Source: Pseudomonadota bacterium
GTDB lineage: Bacteria; Desulfobacterota; Desulfovibrionia; Desulfovibrionales; Desulfovibrionaceae
Reading direction: 5' to 3'
DNA: 64,000 bases
Assembly (NCBI GenBank): GCA_018816865.1
Contig: JAHIUW010000034.1
Location: 1-64,000, forward strand
In this document: positions 36,469 through 45,145 of the stretch, piece by piece
Numbering within the stretch: the first letter of the stretch is position 1
Layout: every line of letters starts with the position of its first letter
Program-made: the position numbers and the translations under genes
Notes under the pieces: generated by a model
Databases searched by the model: none
What the model was told of the DNA's origin: nothing
The model's input: only the letters and a program-made list of their open reading frames with translations

Positions 36469-36867
36469 ATGCCGATTTATGAATATTGCTGTAAGGATTG
36501 CGAGCAGATCTTCGAGGAGTGGCAGCGCAATCACGATGAGGTCGAGGTCCCTTGCCCCGTGTGTGGCAATGAGGCCCAGCGCATCATCTCCAATACCTCT
36601 TTTGTGCTCAAGGGCACGGGCTGGTATGTAACCGATTACGCCAACGGACGCAGTGCACCGCCAAGCGCGGGTTCGTCCGATGCCGCTGGCGGCAAGGACA
36701 GTGCTGAGACCAAGTCGGACGGCTCGTCCGGCGGGTCAGAAGCCAAGTCAGAGTCCAGTGCCTCGCCTGCCTCCGGCGGATCCGGGGCCAAGTCCGAAGC
36801 GAGCGTCCCGCCTGCCTCCGGCAGAACCGCCGCGCCCAAGGCGGACAGTTCACCGGCGCAGTCGTAG
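36469..36867 (+). CDS. FmdB-family zinc-ribbon protein with disordered tail
   Basis: 132 residues. The first 45 residues form the FmdB/CxxC_CxxC putative regulatory zinc ribbon: MPIYEYCCKDC then CPVCGNEAQRI, giving two Cys pairs. The remaining 85 residues are a low-complexity Ser/Gly/Ala/Lys tail, longer than in most relatives. FmdB proteins were named after a formamidase regulator, but their real role is unclear. An intrinsic terminator follows directly. The ATG at 36469 matches the invariant MPIYEY start of the family. Confidence 0.9.
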   Translation: MPIYEYCCKDCEQIFEEWQRNHDEVEVPCPVCGNEAQRIISNTSFVLKGTGWYVTDYANGRSAPPSAGSSDAAGGKDSAETKSDGSSGGSEAKSESSASPASGGSGAKSEASVPPASGRTAAPKADSSPAQS

Positions 36868-36875
36868 CAGCGCCA

Positions 36876-36900
36876 GGCAGCTGCGGCTGCCTTTTTTTTT
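36876..36900 (+). terminator. Intrinsic terminator after the fmdB-like gene
   Basis: Stem GGCAGC (36876-36881) and GCTGCC (36886-36891), loop TGCG, followed by nine T residues. It separates the fmdB-like gene from the purB operon. Confidence 0.85.
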
Positions 36901-36960
36901 GCAATCTCCGGACTGGGTCCGCCCTGCCGGTCAACCCTGAACCACCCGACGGATCTCCCT

Positions 36961-38259
36961 ATGATCGAACGCTACACCCGACCCGAGATGAGCGAGCTCT
37001 GGACCCTGGAAAACAAGTTCCGGGTCTGGCTGGAAGTGGAAATAGCCATCTGCGAGGCCTGGAACCGCCTGGGCGTGATTCCGGACGAGGACCTGAAGAC
37101 CATCCGCGAGAAAGCGGATTTCGATCTTGAGCGCATCCTCGAGATCGAAGAGCAGACCAAGCACGACGTCATCGCCTTTTTGACGGCCGTGGAAGAGAAG
37201 GTCGGCCCGTCCTCGCGCTTCATCCATCTGGGCTGTACCTCCTCGGACATCGGCGACACCGCCAACGGTGTGCTCCTGTCCCGGGCCAGCGCGATCCTGG
37301 CGCGCGACATCGAGACCGTGCTGGGAACGCTCAAGGACATGGCCCACGAGCACAAGGGCCTGCTGTGCATGGGCCGGACCCACGGCATCCATGCCGAACC
37401 CACCAGCTACGGCCTAAAGCTGGCCGGGTACTATGCCGAATTCAAGCGCCATCAGGAGCGCTTCCTGCGCGCCGCAGACGGCGTGCGTGTGGGCAAGATT
37501 TCCGGGGCCGTGGGCACCTACGCCCATCTGAACCCCGAGGTGGAGCGCATCAGTTGCGAGATCCTGGGCCTGGCAGTGGACCCCATCTCCACCCAGATCA
37601 TCCAGCGTGACCGCCACGCCGCGTACTTCACCACCCTGGCCGGTCTGGCCGGAGGCGTTGAGCGGCTGTGCGTGGAGCTTCGCCACCTGCAGCGCACCGA
37701 GGTACGCGAGGTGGAAGAGGGCTTCTCCCAAGGCCAGAAGGGTTCCAGCGCCATGCCGCACAAGAAGAACCCCATCTCCGCCGAGAACCTGACCGGCTTG
37801 TCCCGACTGGTGCGCACCAACTCCCTGGCCGCCATGGAGAACCAGGCCCTGTGGCATGAGCGCGACATCAGCCATTCCTCGGTGGAGCGCGTGATCATGC
37901 CCGATACCACGGGTCTGATGAATTACATCCTGAATCGCCTGTCCGGTCTGCTCAAGCGGATGCGCATCATCCCCGCCAATGTCGAGCGCAATCTGAAGGG
38001 ATCCTTCGGGTTGTTCTTCTCGCAGCGGGTGCTGATGGAGATGCTCGCCCAGACCGACCTGGAGCGTCAGAAGGTCTACGAGATGGTCCAGCGGGTGGCT
38101 CTGCGCTGCTGGGACGAGGGCTTGCAGTTCCCGGACGAGGCCCGCAAGGATCCCGAGATTTCTGCCGTGCTCAGTGCCGAGCAGCTGGATGAAATCTTCG
38201 ACTACGGCTATTACCTCGGTCAGGAAGATATGATTTTCAACAGGGTCTTTGGGGACTAG
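36961..38259 (+). CDS. purB: Adenylosuccinate lyase
   Basis: 432 residues. It belongs to the fumarase/aspartase superfamily; the signature [11 protein letters not shown] carries the catalytic loop, and [13 protein letters not shown] and [14 protein letters not shown] supply the other active-site segments. It catalyses two steps of purine synthesis: SAICAR to AICAR plus fumarate, and adenylosuccinate to AMP plus fumarate. It heads a tightly spaced run of + strand genes; pyrE begins one base after its stop. Confidence 0.96.
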   Translation: MIERYTRPEMSELWTLENKFRVWLEVEIAICEAWNRLGVIPDEDLKTIREKADFDLERILEIEEQTKHDVIAFLTAVEEKVGPSSRFIHLGCTSSDIGDTANGVLLSRASAILARDIETVLGTLKDMAHEHKGLLCMGRTHGIHAEPTSYGLKLAGYYAEFKRHQERFLRAADGVRVGKISGAVGTYAHLNPEVERISCEILGLAVDPISTQIIQRDRHAAYFTTLAGLAGGVERLCVELRHLQRTEVREVEEGFSQGQKGSSAMPHKKNPISAENLTGLSRLVRTNSLAAMENQALWHERDISHSSVERVIMPDTTGLMNYILNRLSGLLKRMRIIPANVERNLKGSFGLFFSQRVLMEMLAQTDLERQKVYEMVQRVALRCWDEGLQFPDEARKDPEISAVLSAEQLDEIFDYGYYLGQEDMIFNRVFGD

Positions 38260-38260
38260 A

Positions 38261-38824
38261 ATGCAGGAACTCAAAAAGAAACTGGCCAAGATACTGATCG
38301 AGAAGTCTTACAAGGAAGGGGATTTCACCCTGACCTCGGGCAAGAAGAGCGAGTACTACTTCGATTGCAAGCAGACCGCCCTGCATCCCGAGGGCTCCTA
38401 CCTCCTGGGCCGTCTTTTTTTGGAAATCGTCAGGGATTATGCTATAGTCGCCGGCGTGGGGGGCATGACCCTGGGTGCGGACCCGCTGGTTTCCGCCGTG
38501 ACCGTGGTTTCGTACATGGAAGGATACCCCCTGCCCGGGTTCATCGTGCGCAAGCAGTCCAAGGGCCATGGCACTGACCAGTACCTGGAAGGCCTGGCCA
38601 ATTTCGAGCCCGGCGACATGGTCGTGATGCTCGAGGACGTGGTCACCACCGGCGGCACCCTGATCAAGGCCTGCCAGCGCGTCAAGGACGCGGGCCTCGA
38701 GATCGCGGGAGTCATCAGTGTGCTCGACCGGGAGGAAGGCGGACGTGAGGCCCTGGCCGAGGCCGGATATACCTTGAAGTCCATTTTCATCAGGAGTGAA
38801 TTGCTCAATGCGGCAGCTGAGTAA
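38261..38824 (+). CDS. pyrE: Orotate phosphoribosyltransferase
   Basis: 187 residues. The N-terminus has GDFTLTSGKKSEYYFDCK, and the PRPP-binding loop is MLEDVVTTGGTLIKA. It converts orotate and PRPP to orotidine monophosphate. The ATG at 38261 lies one base after the purB stop; an in-frame TTG at 38249 overlapping purB is less likely. The 3' end overlaps the following lipoprotein gene by 17 nt, so a purine gene, a pyrimidine gene and envelope genes appear to share one transcript. Confidence 0.95.
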   Translation: MQELKKKLAKILIEKSYKEGDFTLTSGKKSEYYFDCKQTALHPEGSYLLGRLFLEIVRDYAIVAGVGGMTLGADPLVSAVTVVSYMEGYPLPGFIVRKQSKGHGTDQYLEGLANFEPGDMVVMLEDVVTTGGTLIKACQRVKDAGLEIAGVISVLDREEGGREALAEAGYTLKSIFIRSELLNAAAE

Positions 38825-39416
38825 AATCCTTGCCTTGATTGTGGCGCTGCTGGTCATGACGGCCTGCCAGCTGACGGACCGTCCTGCCGGGGATATCCTC
38901 TGGCCGGACCTGAACGACCCGTATGTGCTGTCCACCAAGGAGTGGACGCGCAGTGCTGCGGTCTATGACGGGGTCAACCTCAGATTCGTGGCCACGGCCA
39001 CGGCCAAATCTCTGGACTGGCGCGAGGCCTTTGTTGCCCGCTACGCCGCGGCCTACTCCCAGACGCCCAGCGAGGCCGCCCAGGCCCTGGCCGACCAGAT
39101 GCGGGCCCATGAGGCCGCAAGTGAGGTCATCCTGGCCCTGGAAAGCCCGAGCATGGATGTGGGCCGGCTTTCCGTCAGGGACGAGCAGTGGAAGGTGTTT
39201 GCACTCCAGGGGGAAAACAAGCTATACCCCCAGGAAATTCGGCGCTTGAAGAAAAGTTCCTGGCCCGAGACCAAGCTGGGGACGTTCTTTCCGTATTTCA
39301 ATCCTTGGCAGAAGTTTTACTGTGTGAGTTTTCAGCGCGTGGCCCAAGGCCCCTTGACAGTAGTAGTTTCCGGGCCCGCAGGCCGGGTGGAGCTGGGATG
39401 GGAAGAGTTCAAGTAG
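38808..39416 (+). CDS. Lipoprotein of unknown function, first envelope gene of the cell-shape-like operon
   Basis: 202 residues. Signal with lipobox (VMTAC, Cys in the low twenties). The mature protein has no recognised family: a helical middle section rich in Ala, Gln and Glu (AAAYSQTPSEAAQALADQM) and a C-terminal beta-like part (FYCVSFQRVAQGPLTVVVSGPAGRVELGW). The start at 38808 has AGGAG upstream and lies inside the end of pyrE. It is 7 nt before the YkuD/NTF2 gene, implying co-expression and possibly a shared periplasmic function. An outer-membrane-anchored partner of the peptidoglycan enzymes is conceivable. Confidence 0.75.
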   Translation: MRQLSKILALIVALLVMTACQLTDRPAGDILWPDLNDPYVLSTKEWTRSAAVYDGVNLRFVATATAKSLDWREAFVARYAAAYSQTPSEAAQALADQMRAHEAASEVILALESPSMDVGRLSVRDEQWKVFALQGENKLYPQEIRRLKKSSWPETKLGTFFPYFNPWQKFYCVSFQRVAQGPLTVVVSGPAGRVELGWEEFK

Positions 39417-39423
39417 GGGTGGC

Positions 39424-40698
39424 GTGAGAATCGTTCGACTATTCGCCGTCTTGGCCCTGATGGTCATGTGTGCGGCTCAGGCGCTGGCCGCCTCGGGTTG
39501 GGAGGCACGTTTTGCAGGGCATCCGCTCTTGCCGCAGAAGTTTATTGCGGTGGACAAGGATGCCCAGACCTTTTTCATTTACGACCACAAAAGTCCGCTG
39601 CGGGTCGTTGGCAGCTTTCCCTGCGCCACGGGCCAACGTCCTGGGGACAAGCTGCATGAAGGCGATCTGAAGACCCCCGAGGGCGTGTACTTCATCCAGG
39701 GCCGCCTGCACCGCAAGCTGGACTGGACGCTCTACGGAGACCTGGCCTACCCCCTGAATTTCCCCAATCCCGTAGACAGGATCAAGGGCAAGACCGGCTA
39801 CGGCATCTGGGTCCATGGCCGGGGCAAGAAGCTCACCCCCAGGGACACCCAGGGCTGCGTGGCCCTGAACACCCCTGACCTGCGCGGCTTGGCCAAGGAT
39901 TTGACTCCGGGGCTGCCCCTGGTGATCAGCAAGCATTTCGGTGTCTCCCCCGACCAGCCTGCCGACGGGGGGGCCGAACTGGATGAGGCCGTGCAGCGCG
40001 TCAAGTCCTGGGCCGACGCCTGGCAGCGCCGTTCGGATGAGTTCTTCGAGTTCTATGATGCCCCCAAGTACGACCAGGCCCATGAGGGCAGCTACAAGGG
40101 CTTCATGGAGCGCAAGAAGCGGCTGTTCCAGGACAACCGCTGGATCCGCGTCCTGACCTCCGATGTGCGCGTCGTGCCCGGCCCCGACTACCTGGTCACC
40201 TATTTCAGACAGTATTACCGGACTGCCAGCATGGCCAGCGAGGGCATCAAGCGCCTCTATTGGCAGCGCTCGGCGGATGGCAAGCTGCGTATCGTGGGCC
40301 GCGAATGGGTCCAGACCCCGCGCACCCTGGACGACGTCTACCTGCAGGCCATGTCGGCAGAGGCGGGCGAGGTCATCGAGGCCTGGCGCAAGGCCTGGGA
40401 AAACGCCGAGCTGGATGCCTATCTGAGCTATTACGCCTACGGGGCCGAACAGGGCGATCGCCTGGGCGTGACCTCCATCAAGGAGCACAAGATTGCACTC
40501 TGGGCGGGTGCCAAACCCGAAAAGGTTGCCTTCGGGCAGGACAAACGATACTCCCTGATTCCAGAGGGGATTAGCGTGACCTTTGATCAGCAGTACTGTG
40601 CGGACAAGGGTTATTCGGACCAGGGCATCAAGCAGTTGGTCCTGATGCCCACCGACACAGGTTGGAAGATCATTCGCGAAGAGTGGAGGGCCATGTAG
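39424..40698 (+). CDS. YkuD-domain peptidoglycan L,D-carboxypeptidase/transpeptidase with NTF2-like C-terminus (Csd6/Pgp2-like)
   Basis: 424 residues with a GTG start and a signal peptide (cleavage expected near AQALA). The YkuD domain spans about residues 35-170 with the catalytic motif H131-G...T-Q-G-C145-V (HGRGKKLTPRDTQGCVAL). The second half contains NTF2-like repeats with the pattern AWRKAWENAELDAYLSYY. This domain order is that of Helicobacter Csd6 and Campylobacter Pgp2, L,D-carboxypeptidases that trim tetrapeptides to tripeptides and are needed for helical shape. General L,D-transpeptidases usually lack the NTF2 part. A Csd4-like gene two positions downstream supports the assignment. 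Confidence 0.82.
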   Translation: MRIVRLFAVLALMVMCAAQALAASGWEARFAGHPLLPQKFIAVDKDAQTFFIYDHKSPLRVVGSFPCATGQRPGDKLHEGDLKTPEGVYFIQGRLHRKLDWTLYGDLAYPLNFPNPVDRIKGKTGYGIWVHGRGKKLTPRDTQGCVALNTPDLRGLAKDLTPGLPLVISKHFGVSPDQPADGGAELDEAVQRVKSWADAWQRRSDEFFEFYDAPKYDQAHEGSYKGFMERKKRLFQDNRWIRVLTSDVRVVPGPDYLVTYFRQYYRTASMASEGIKRLYWQRSADGKLRIVGREWVQTPRTLDDVYLQAMSAEAGEVIEAWRKAWENAELDAYLSYYAYGAEQGDRLGVTSIKEHKIALWAGAKPEKVAFGQDKRYSLIPEGISVTFDQQYCADKGYSDQGIKQLVLMPTDTGWKIIREEWRAM

Positions 40699-41415
40699 AT
40701 GTCCAAGGCCAAGTACAACGTGCTGATGATGCGGGACAACAGCCCGGTCAAGCGATTCCGCATGAGTCCGGCGTGGTTGAAGCTGGCCCTGTATGTGATC
40801 ATTCTGCTTGTGGCCGTGGCCTGCCTGGGCGGGTATTTCGGGATGTCCTACTGGCGGCAGAGCGGGGGCCTGGCCGAGGAACTGGCCAATACCCAGCGTG
40901 AACTGCGCGAGGCCCGCATCGAGCTTGAGCGTCTCCAGAATATCGACAAGATCCTGAAGTCCAATGACCCCGAGGAATTGCAGGCCCTGTTCGGAAACGT
41001 CATTGCCGATCCGGGCGCAGCGAAGCCAATGGCCAAGCCCGTGCCCAAGGTCAATCTGACCTCGGTTTTCAAGCGTGTGGACCTGCAACAGGTCAAGGTG
41101 GACAACCTGCAGATCAAGCCCTCGGGTGCGAACTACAGGCTGACATTCAACCTGAACAACCTCCAGACCGAGGAGACCATCTCCGGCCGGGCCGACATGG
41201 AACTCGTGTCCAACGAGGGCCAGGACTGGCCTCTGGCCCTGAACCTCAACGACATGGTCTTTCAGATCCAGCGGTTCAAGCAGATCAGCACCACCTTCAA
41301 CCTGCCCTCGAAGGTGATCCTCTCGGATGTGTTCGGCCTGCGCCTCATCATCAAGGATCCTTCAGGCAAGGTCATCTTCAGTGAAACCTACCCGCTGTCA
41401 TACGTTATGTCTTAG
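40699..41415 (+). CDS. Bitopic membrane protein with coiled coil, between the Csd6- and Csd4-like genes
   Basis: 238 residues. A short basic cytoplasmic N-terminus (about 25 residues) is followed by one transmembrane helix (LKLALYVIILLVAVACLGGYFGM). A coiled coil comes next (about 58-80, ELANTQRELREARIELERLQ), then a linker and a beta-rich periplasmic domain of about 120 residues (VDLQQVKVDNLQIKPSGANYRLTFNLNNLQ). No known family is recognised. ATG starts directly after the stop of the preceding gene, and its end overlaps the Csd4-like gene. The layout would suit a scaffold placing the two enzymes in the membrane, as proposed for Csd5/Csd7-type proteins; this is inference from position and topology only. 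Confidence 0.75.
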   Translation: MSKAKYNVLMMRDNSPVKRFRMSPAWLKLALYVIILLVAVACLGGYFGMSYWRQSGGLAEELANTQRELREARIELERLQNIDKILKSNDPEELQALFGNVIADPGAAKPMAKPVPKVNLTSVFKRVDLQQVKVDNLQIKPSGANYRLTFNLNNLQTEETISGRADMELVSNEGQDWPLALNLNDMVFQIQRFKQISTTFNLPSKVILSDVFGLRLIIKDPSGKVIFSETYPLSYVMS

Positions 41416-43141
41416 CCTGCTGCTGGTCATGGCCCTGGCCGGCGCGCAAGCCTTTGCCGGGGATTTGTCCCGGCAGCATACGTTTTTTAGCGGCACCCAG
41501 TATCCCCTCACCGTCCATTTCATCCAGGGCACGGAACCCGGCCCCACGGTCATGGTCCAGGGCGGCATCCAGGGCGACGAGGTCTCAGGCTATCTCACCG
41601 CGCAGATCCTGACCCACGCCGAGGTCAGCCGCGGCAATCTGATCGTCATCCCCCGGGCCAACGTGCCCACGGTCCTGGCCGCAAAGCGCCAGATCAACGT
41701 GGACTTGAACCGCCGTTTCGACCAGGACTACGACACCTTCTTTGAGGATCGCCTGGCGCGGGTCATCAGTTTTCTCTTGAAGCGCAGCGACGCCTTCGTG
41801 CACCTGCATGAGGGCAGCGGGTTCTACCACCCCACCTATGTGGACGACCTGCGCAACCCCCGCCGTTACGGCCAATCCATCATCATCGACACCCCGATCT
41901 TCGAGGGGCGCATCAATCTGGCCGAAGTGGCCACCTCGGTGCTGGGCAAGCTGAATCATTCCATCGTGCCCGCCTACCAGTTCAAGCTGTTCAACACCAA
42001 CACCTTCGCCAACAACACCACGCATCCCGAACAGCGCAAATCCCTGACTTTCCATGCCCTGTCCAGCGCGGGAATCCCGGCCCTGGCCATCGAGGTCAGC
42101 AAGAATATCCGCCAATTGGGCTGGAAGGTCCTGCAACAACTGCGGGCCACGGAACTGACCCTGGAGCAGTACGGGGTCGAATTGCGCCTGCCCGAGTTCA
42201 CGGAGCAGGAGATCGACCGTTACGCCCAGGCCTCCTCGCGTATGCACATCAATGGCCTGCCCGTTGTTCCGGGGCAGGACATGACCCTGGCCCTGGCATC
42301 CGGCGGCACCGTGGAGGTGACCCTGGACGGGCCGCAGGAATCGGTGTTCGATCCCGTTCCTGCGGTGTTCGCCTCGGACCGGCCCGACCTGAATCTCGTG
42401 TCCACGCCGCGCCTGGCCCTGTCGCGCTTCCAGCGCCTGGACGTCTGGGCCGACGGCACCAGGCTCTCGCGGGTCAACGTGGCCTGGCAGAACGCTTCTC
42501 AGGCCGCCCTGTCGGGCGCAACCCCCAGGCTGGGGCCGACGCCGCTGTTCGCCTGCTGGCTGAACGGCAAGCTGCGTTTCGTCCCCGCGGGCGGGGTGCT
42601 GGAGGCCGTGAAGGGTGACCAGCTGGTTCTCGAGGGTGTCTGGGGCACCCGCGGCGAGCGCGAAGAGGTGCTCAATTTCAAGGGCTATGTCAGCCAGCCC
42701 CGGCGCAATGACGGCCAGGACGCGGGCGAGGAAATCATCCTGGACCCCGGCGTGTTCATCGGGCGGTACATCGAATCCGCCGCCGACGGTTCCTCCTGGA
42801 GCTGCCGGGTGGTGCGCGAGACCCCGGGCGAGGCCCGGGCCCAATTCCAGGTGCGTTTCGTGCCGCGTACCGTGGACGCGCTGCGCCTGAGGAACGGGGA
42901 CGGCGAGTTGGTCATCGTGCCCTGGAACGAGGACGGGCGGTTTGCCCTGCCTGCGGGGGCCTACACCCTGGACGGGCTGTGGAGCAACGGTCCCCGCGAC
43001 AAGGTCCTGGCCACCAGCGAGAGCCGCCCCCTGCCCTGGGGCGAGGGCTTGAGCATTGCCCCGGGCAGCGAGTCCGTCATCACCCTGCGTCAGGCCACCA
43101 CGTTTCGGCCCATCAGCCGGATGACCCTGGCGGCAGAGTAG
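41381..43141 (+). CDS. M99/M14-type peptidoglycan D,L-carboxypeptidase (Csd4/Pgp1-like)
   Basis: 586 residues from a GTG at 41381, giving a signal peptide (LCLSLLLVMALAGAQAFA) and a 35-nt overlap with the previous gene. The zinc site reads GGIQGDE, that is Q64-x2-E67, where most M14 peptidases have His-x2-Glu. The third ligand is in FVHLHEGSGF (H141 or H143), and E238 in LAIEVSKN is a candidate general base. Gln as first ligand is the hallmark of Csd4/Pgp1, which cut the iGlu-mDAP bond of tripeptides and give helical cells their twist. The C-terminal 300 residues are beta-rich modules, as in those proteins. Confidence 0.85.
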   Translation: MKPTRCHTLCLSLLLVMALAGAQAFAGDLSRQHTFFSGTQYPLTVHFIQGTEPGPTVMVQGGIQGDEVSGYLTAQILTHAEVSRGNLIVIPRANVPTVLAAKRQINVDLNRRFDQDYDTFFEDRLARVISFLLKRSDAFVHLHEGSGFYHPTYVDDLRNPRRYGQSIIIDTPIFEGRINLAEVATSVLGKLNHSIVPAYQFKLFNTNTFANNTTHPEQRKSLTFHALSSAGIPALAIEVSKNIRQLGWKVLQQLRATELTLEQYGVELRLPEFTEQEIDRYAQASSRMHINGLPVVPGQDMTLALASGGTVEVTLDGPQESVFDPVPAVFASDRPDLNLVSTPRLALSRFQRLDVWADGTRLSRVNVAWQNASQAALSGATPRLGPTPLFACWLNGKLRFVPAGGVLEAVKGDQLVLEGVWGTRGEREEVLNFKGYVSQPRRNDGQDAGEEIILDPGVFIGRYIESAADGSSWSCRVVRETPGEARAQFQVRFVPRTVDALRLRNGDGELVIVPWNEDGRFALPAGAYTLDGLWSNGPRDKVLATSESRPLPWGEGLSIAPGSESVITLRQATTFRPISRMTLAAE

Positions 43142-43167
43142 CCGCCACCCCAACACCGGATCGATCC

Positions 43168-43977
43168 ATGCCCCAGCCCCTGTTCGTGAATCTGCCCTTG
43201 GTGTCCATTGCCCGGGGCGAATCCTATTTCGAGCTCTTTGCCCGGCGTGGCATCCATCCGGAGTTGGGCATCGACGCCTTTGCCCTGGATGAATTGAGCC
43301 CGCGTTGGCACGGACGCACGGCCCGCCGTCTGCGCGAGGCCGGGCTGTGCTGCGCTGTGCATCTGCCGTTCATGGACCTGCGACCCGGCGCGTCCGACCC
43401 CGCCATCCTGGGCCTGACCCGCGAACGTCTGGCCCGGGCCATGGACCTGGCGAGCGAATACGCTGCGGCGCACATGGTGGGTCACGCCTGCTTTCTTCCG
43501 GGCATGGATGGCACCCGGGTTCAGGACTGGTTGGAGACCTCCGTCAGCACCTGGAACGGGCTGCTGCAATCCCGGCCCGCTGGGCCGCCGCTGTATCTGG
43601 AAAACACCTACGAGACGACTTGTCAGCCCTTATGTGATCTCCTCTCCCTGCTTCCTAGGCAGCGCGCCGGGGTCTGTCTGGACCTGGGGCATTGGCACAG
43701 CTTCGCCCGGGGCTGGGAACGACATGATTTGGGTGCCTGGGTCGCGGCCCTGGGTCCGCATCTGGGGCACCTGCACCTGCACGACAACGACGGCAGCGCG
43801 GACCAGCATCTGGGCCTGGGCCAGGGGGCCATCCCCTTTGCTGAACTGTTCGCGGCCCTGGCCCGGCACGGCCTGACACCGACCATGACCCTGGAGCCGC
43901 ACACCCTTGAGGATTATGAGCACTCCAGCCGCTTCATGGCCGTACACCCCGAATGGTTTTCCCGAGAGAAGGCATGA
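43168..43977 (+). CDS. Sugar phosphate isomerase/epimerase-like TIM barrel (AP endonuclease 2 family)
   Basis: 269 residues. The pattern fits the xylose isomerase-like TIM barrel: CAVHLPFMDLRPG, AAHMVGHACF, PLYLENTYETT, GVCLDLGHWHSFA, LGHLHLHDNDGSADQHLGLGQG and MTLEPH, which supply the His, Glu and Asp metal ligands. Substrate is unknown; the family includes sugar isomerases and endonuclease IV. Its stop overlaps the DapF-like gene start (ATGA), so the two are translationally coupled and might act in one pathway. It follows the Csd4-like gene by 26 nt. Confidence 0.85.
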   Translation: MPQPLFVNLPLVSIARGESYFELFARRGIHPELGIDAFALDELSPRWHGRTARRLREAGLCCAVHLPFMDLRPGASDPAILGLTRERLARAMDLASEYAAAHMVGHACFLPGMDGTRVQDWLETSVSTWNGLLQSRPAGPPLYLENTYETTCQPLCDLLSLLPRQRAGVCLDLGHWHSFARGWERHDLGAWVAALGPHLGHLHLHDNDGSADQHLGLGQGAIPFAELFAALARHGLTPTMTLEPHTLEDYEHSSRFMAVHPEWFSREKA

Positions 43978-44795
43978 GCGCGCAACCCCATCGCTTCTAC
44001 AAGCTGTCCCCGGGCGGCAACACCACGATCCTGATCATGGATGCCCAGGACCTGCCCGTGGCCGAGCATCCGGTCCTGGCCGCAAGGTTGATGGACACGC
44101 TGCATCTTGGGGCAGAACAAGTGGGCTTTGTGTCTCTGGAGGGGCCGTTGCCCCGGCTGGACATGATGGGCGGCGAATTCTGTGGCAATGCGGCGCGTTG
44201 TCTGGGGGCTGTGCTGGCCCTGGAGGGCCGCCTGGGCGACGAAGGGTTGATTTGTGTATCAGGGGTCGAGGCCAGCCTGGGCGTCCGTCTGAGACGCGAA
44301 AACGGGATGGTCTGCGCCGCGGTGCAGATGCCCGTGCGTGAGCAGGGTTCGTGCCTGACGGATCTGGCTTCGGGGGTAGCCCTGGCCGAACTGGACGGCA
44401 TTACGCACCTCCTGTTGGACGAGGACGAACACCCCTGCCCGTCGGACCCCATCCGTGCGTCCGCCCGACTGCGCGAACTGTACGGCCTCACACAACGCGA
44501 CGCCGTGGGCTGTATCTGGCACTCGGGCGATCCTTCCTCGCCCAGCATCCGGCCCGTGGTCTGGGTCCGCGGGACCGGCACCACGCACCTGGAGACCGGC
44601 TGCGGCTCGGGCACCATGGCCCTGACGCAGCTCCTGGCGAAGCAACAGGGTGGCCCCGTTACGGTCCGGGTCCAGCAACCCAGCGGCCAGCACATTGAGG
44701 CCTCGGTGCAGTATGACCCCCAAAGCGATAGATTTAGCGAGGGGTGGATTGACGGGCCGGTGCCGGTCATCGCCAAGGGGACGACCTATCTGTGA
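43974..44795 (+). CDS. DapF-like amino acid epimerase/racemase
   Basis: 273 residues. Two pseudo-symmetric halves of the PLP-independent DapF fold, with the two catalytic cysteines visible in MGGEFCGNAARCLG and LETGCGSGTMAL. Classic DapF has MCGNGxRC and CGTG, and a KMxGxGND N-terminus; here it reads KLSPGGNTTILI. The protein is therefore a divergent relative, comparable to racemases such as CntK, and need not act on diaminopimelate. Its place behind peptidoglycan genes makes a cell-wall amino acid a reasonable candidate. Start ATG 43974 has GAGAGAAGG upstream. Confidence 0.82.
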   Translation: MSAQPHRFYKLSPGGNTTILIMDAQDLPVAEHPVLAARLMDTLHLGAEQVGFVSLEGPLPRLDMMGGEFCGNAARCLGAVLALEGRLGDEGLICVSGVEASLGVRLRRENGMVCAAVQMPVREQGSCLTDLASGVALAELDGITHLLLDEDEHPCPSDPIRASARLRELYGLTQRDAVGCIWHSGDPSSPSIRPVVWVRGTGTTHLETGCGSGTMALTQLLAKQQGGPVTVRVQQPSGQHIEASVQYDPQSDRFSEGWIDGPVPVIAKGTTYL

Positions 44796-44804
44796 AGGCC
44801 GTCT

Positions 44805-44938
44805 GTAAAGGGTGCTGAAAATCCGCCATCTGCGGCGTTGCTGCAAACGAATCGAGACCTCACGTATGTTATGATACGCGTCGGTCTCGATTCGTTTTTG
44901 CGCCTAGCATCTGACGAATTTTGAGCACCCTTTTGGGA
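44805..44938. repeat. Dispersed hairpin repeat, family A, short form (copy A6)
   Basis: The ends AAAGGGTGCTGAAAAT and ATTTTGAGCACCCTTTT form a near-perfect terminal inverted repeat. Inner arms at 44845-44859 and 44883-44897 pair exactly over 15 bases. The conserved CTCACGTATG and ATACGC loop stem is present. A further family end (CCCTTTTTGAACGGCC) lies at 44960-44977, and an isolated family B core (GGCTTGATAACC) near 45095. The rest of 44796-45145 holds no gene. Confidence 0.8.
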
Positions 44939-45145
44939 AAGAGACTGGATTCGGCAACTGACCCTTTTTGAACGGCCTTAAGGAGATAGAGAAAAGAGAG
45001 AAGAGGGCTGCAACCGAGGCGGGAGTGGCCTTTTTTAGTGGGCTTGGCAGGGGGAATGGATATCCTGATTCAAGTCCGGCAACCAACGCCCCATAAGGCT
45101 TGATAACCAATCAGCAAGGATGCCTGATAGCCGTTTAGACTCGCC

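Noticed and set aside
43974-44795. Staphylopine-type metallophore locus, suggested by similarity of the epimerase to CntK
   Set aside because: No nicotianamine-synthase-like or opine dehydrogenase gene lies nearby; the context is peptidoglycan genes.
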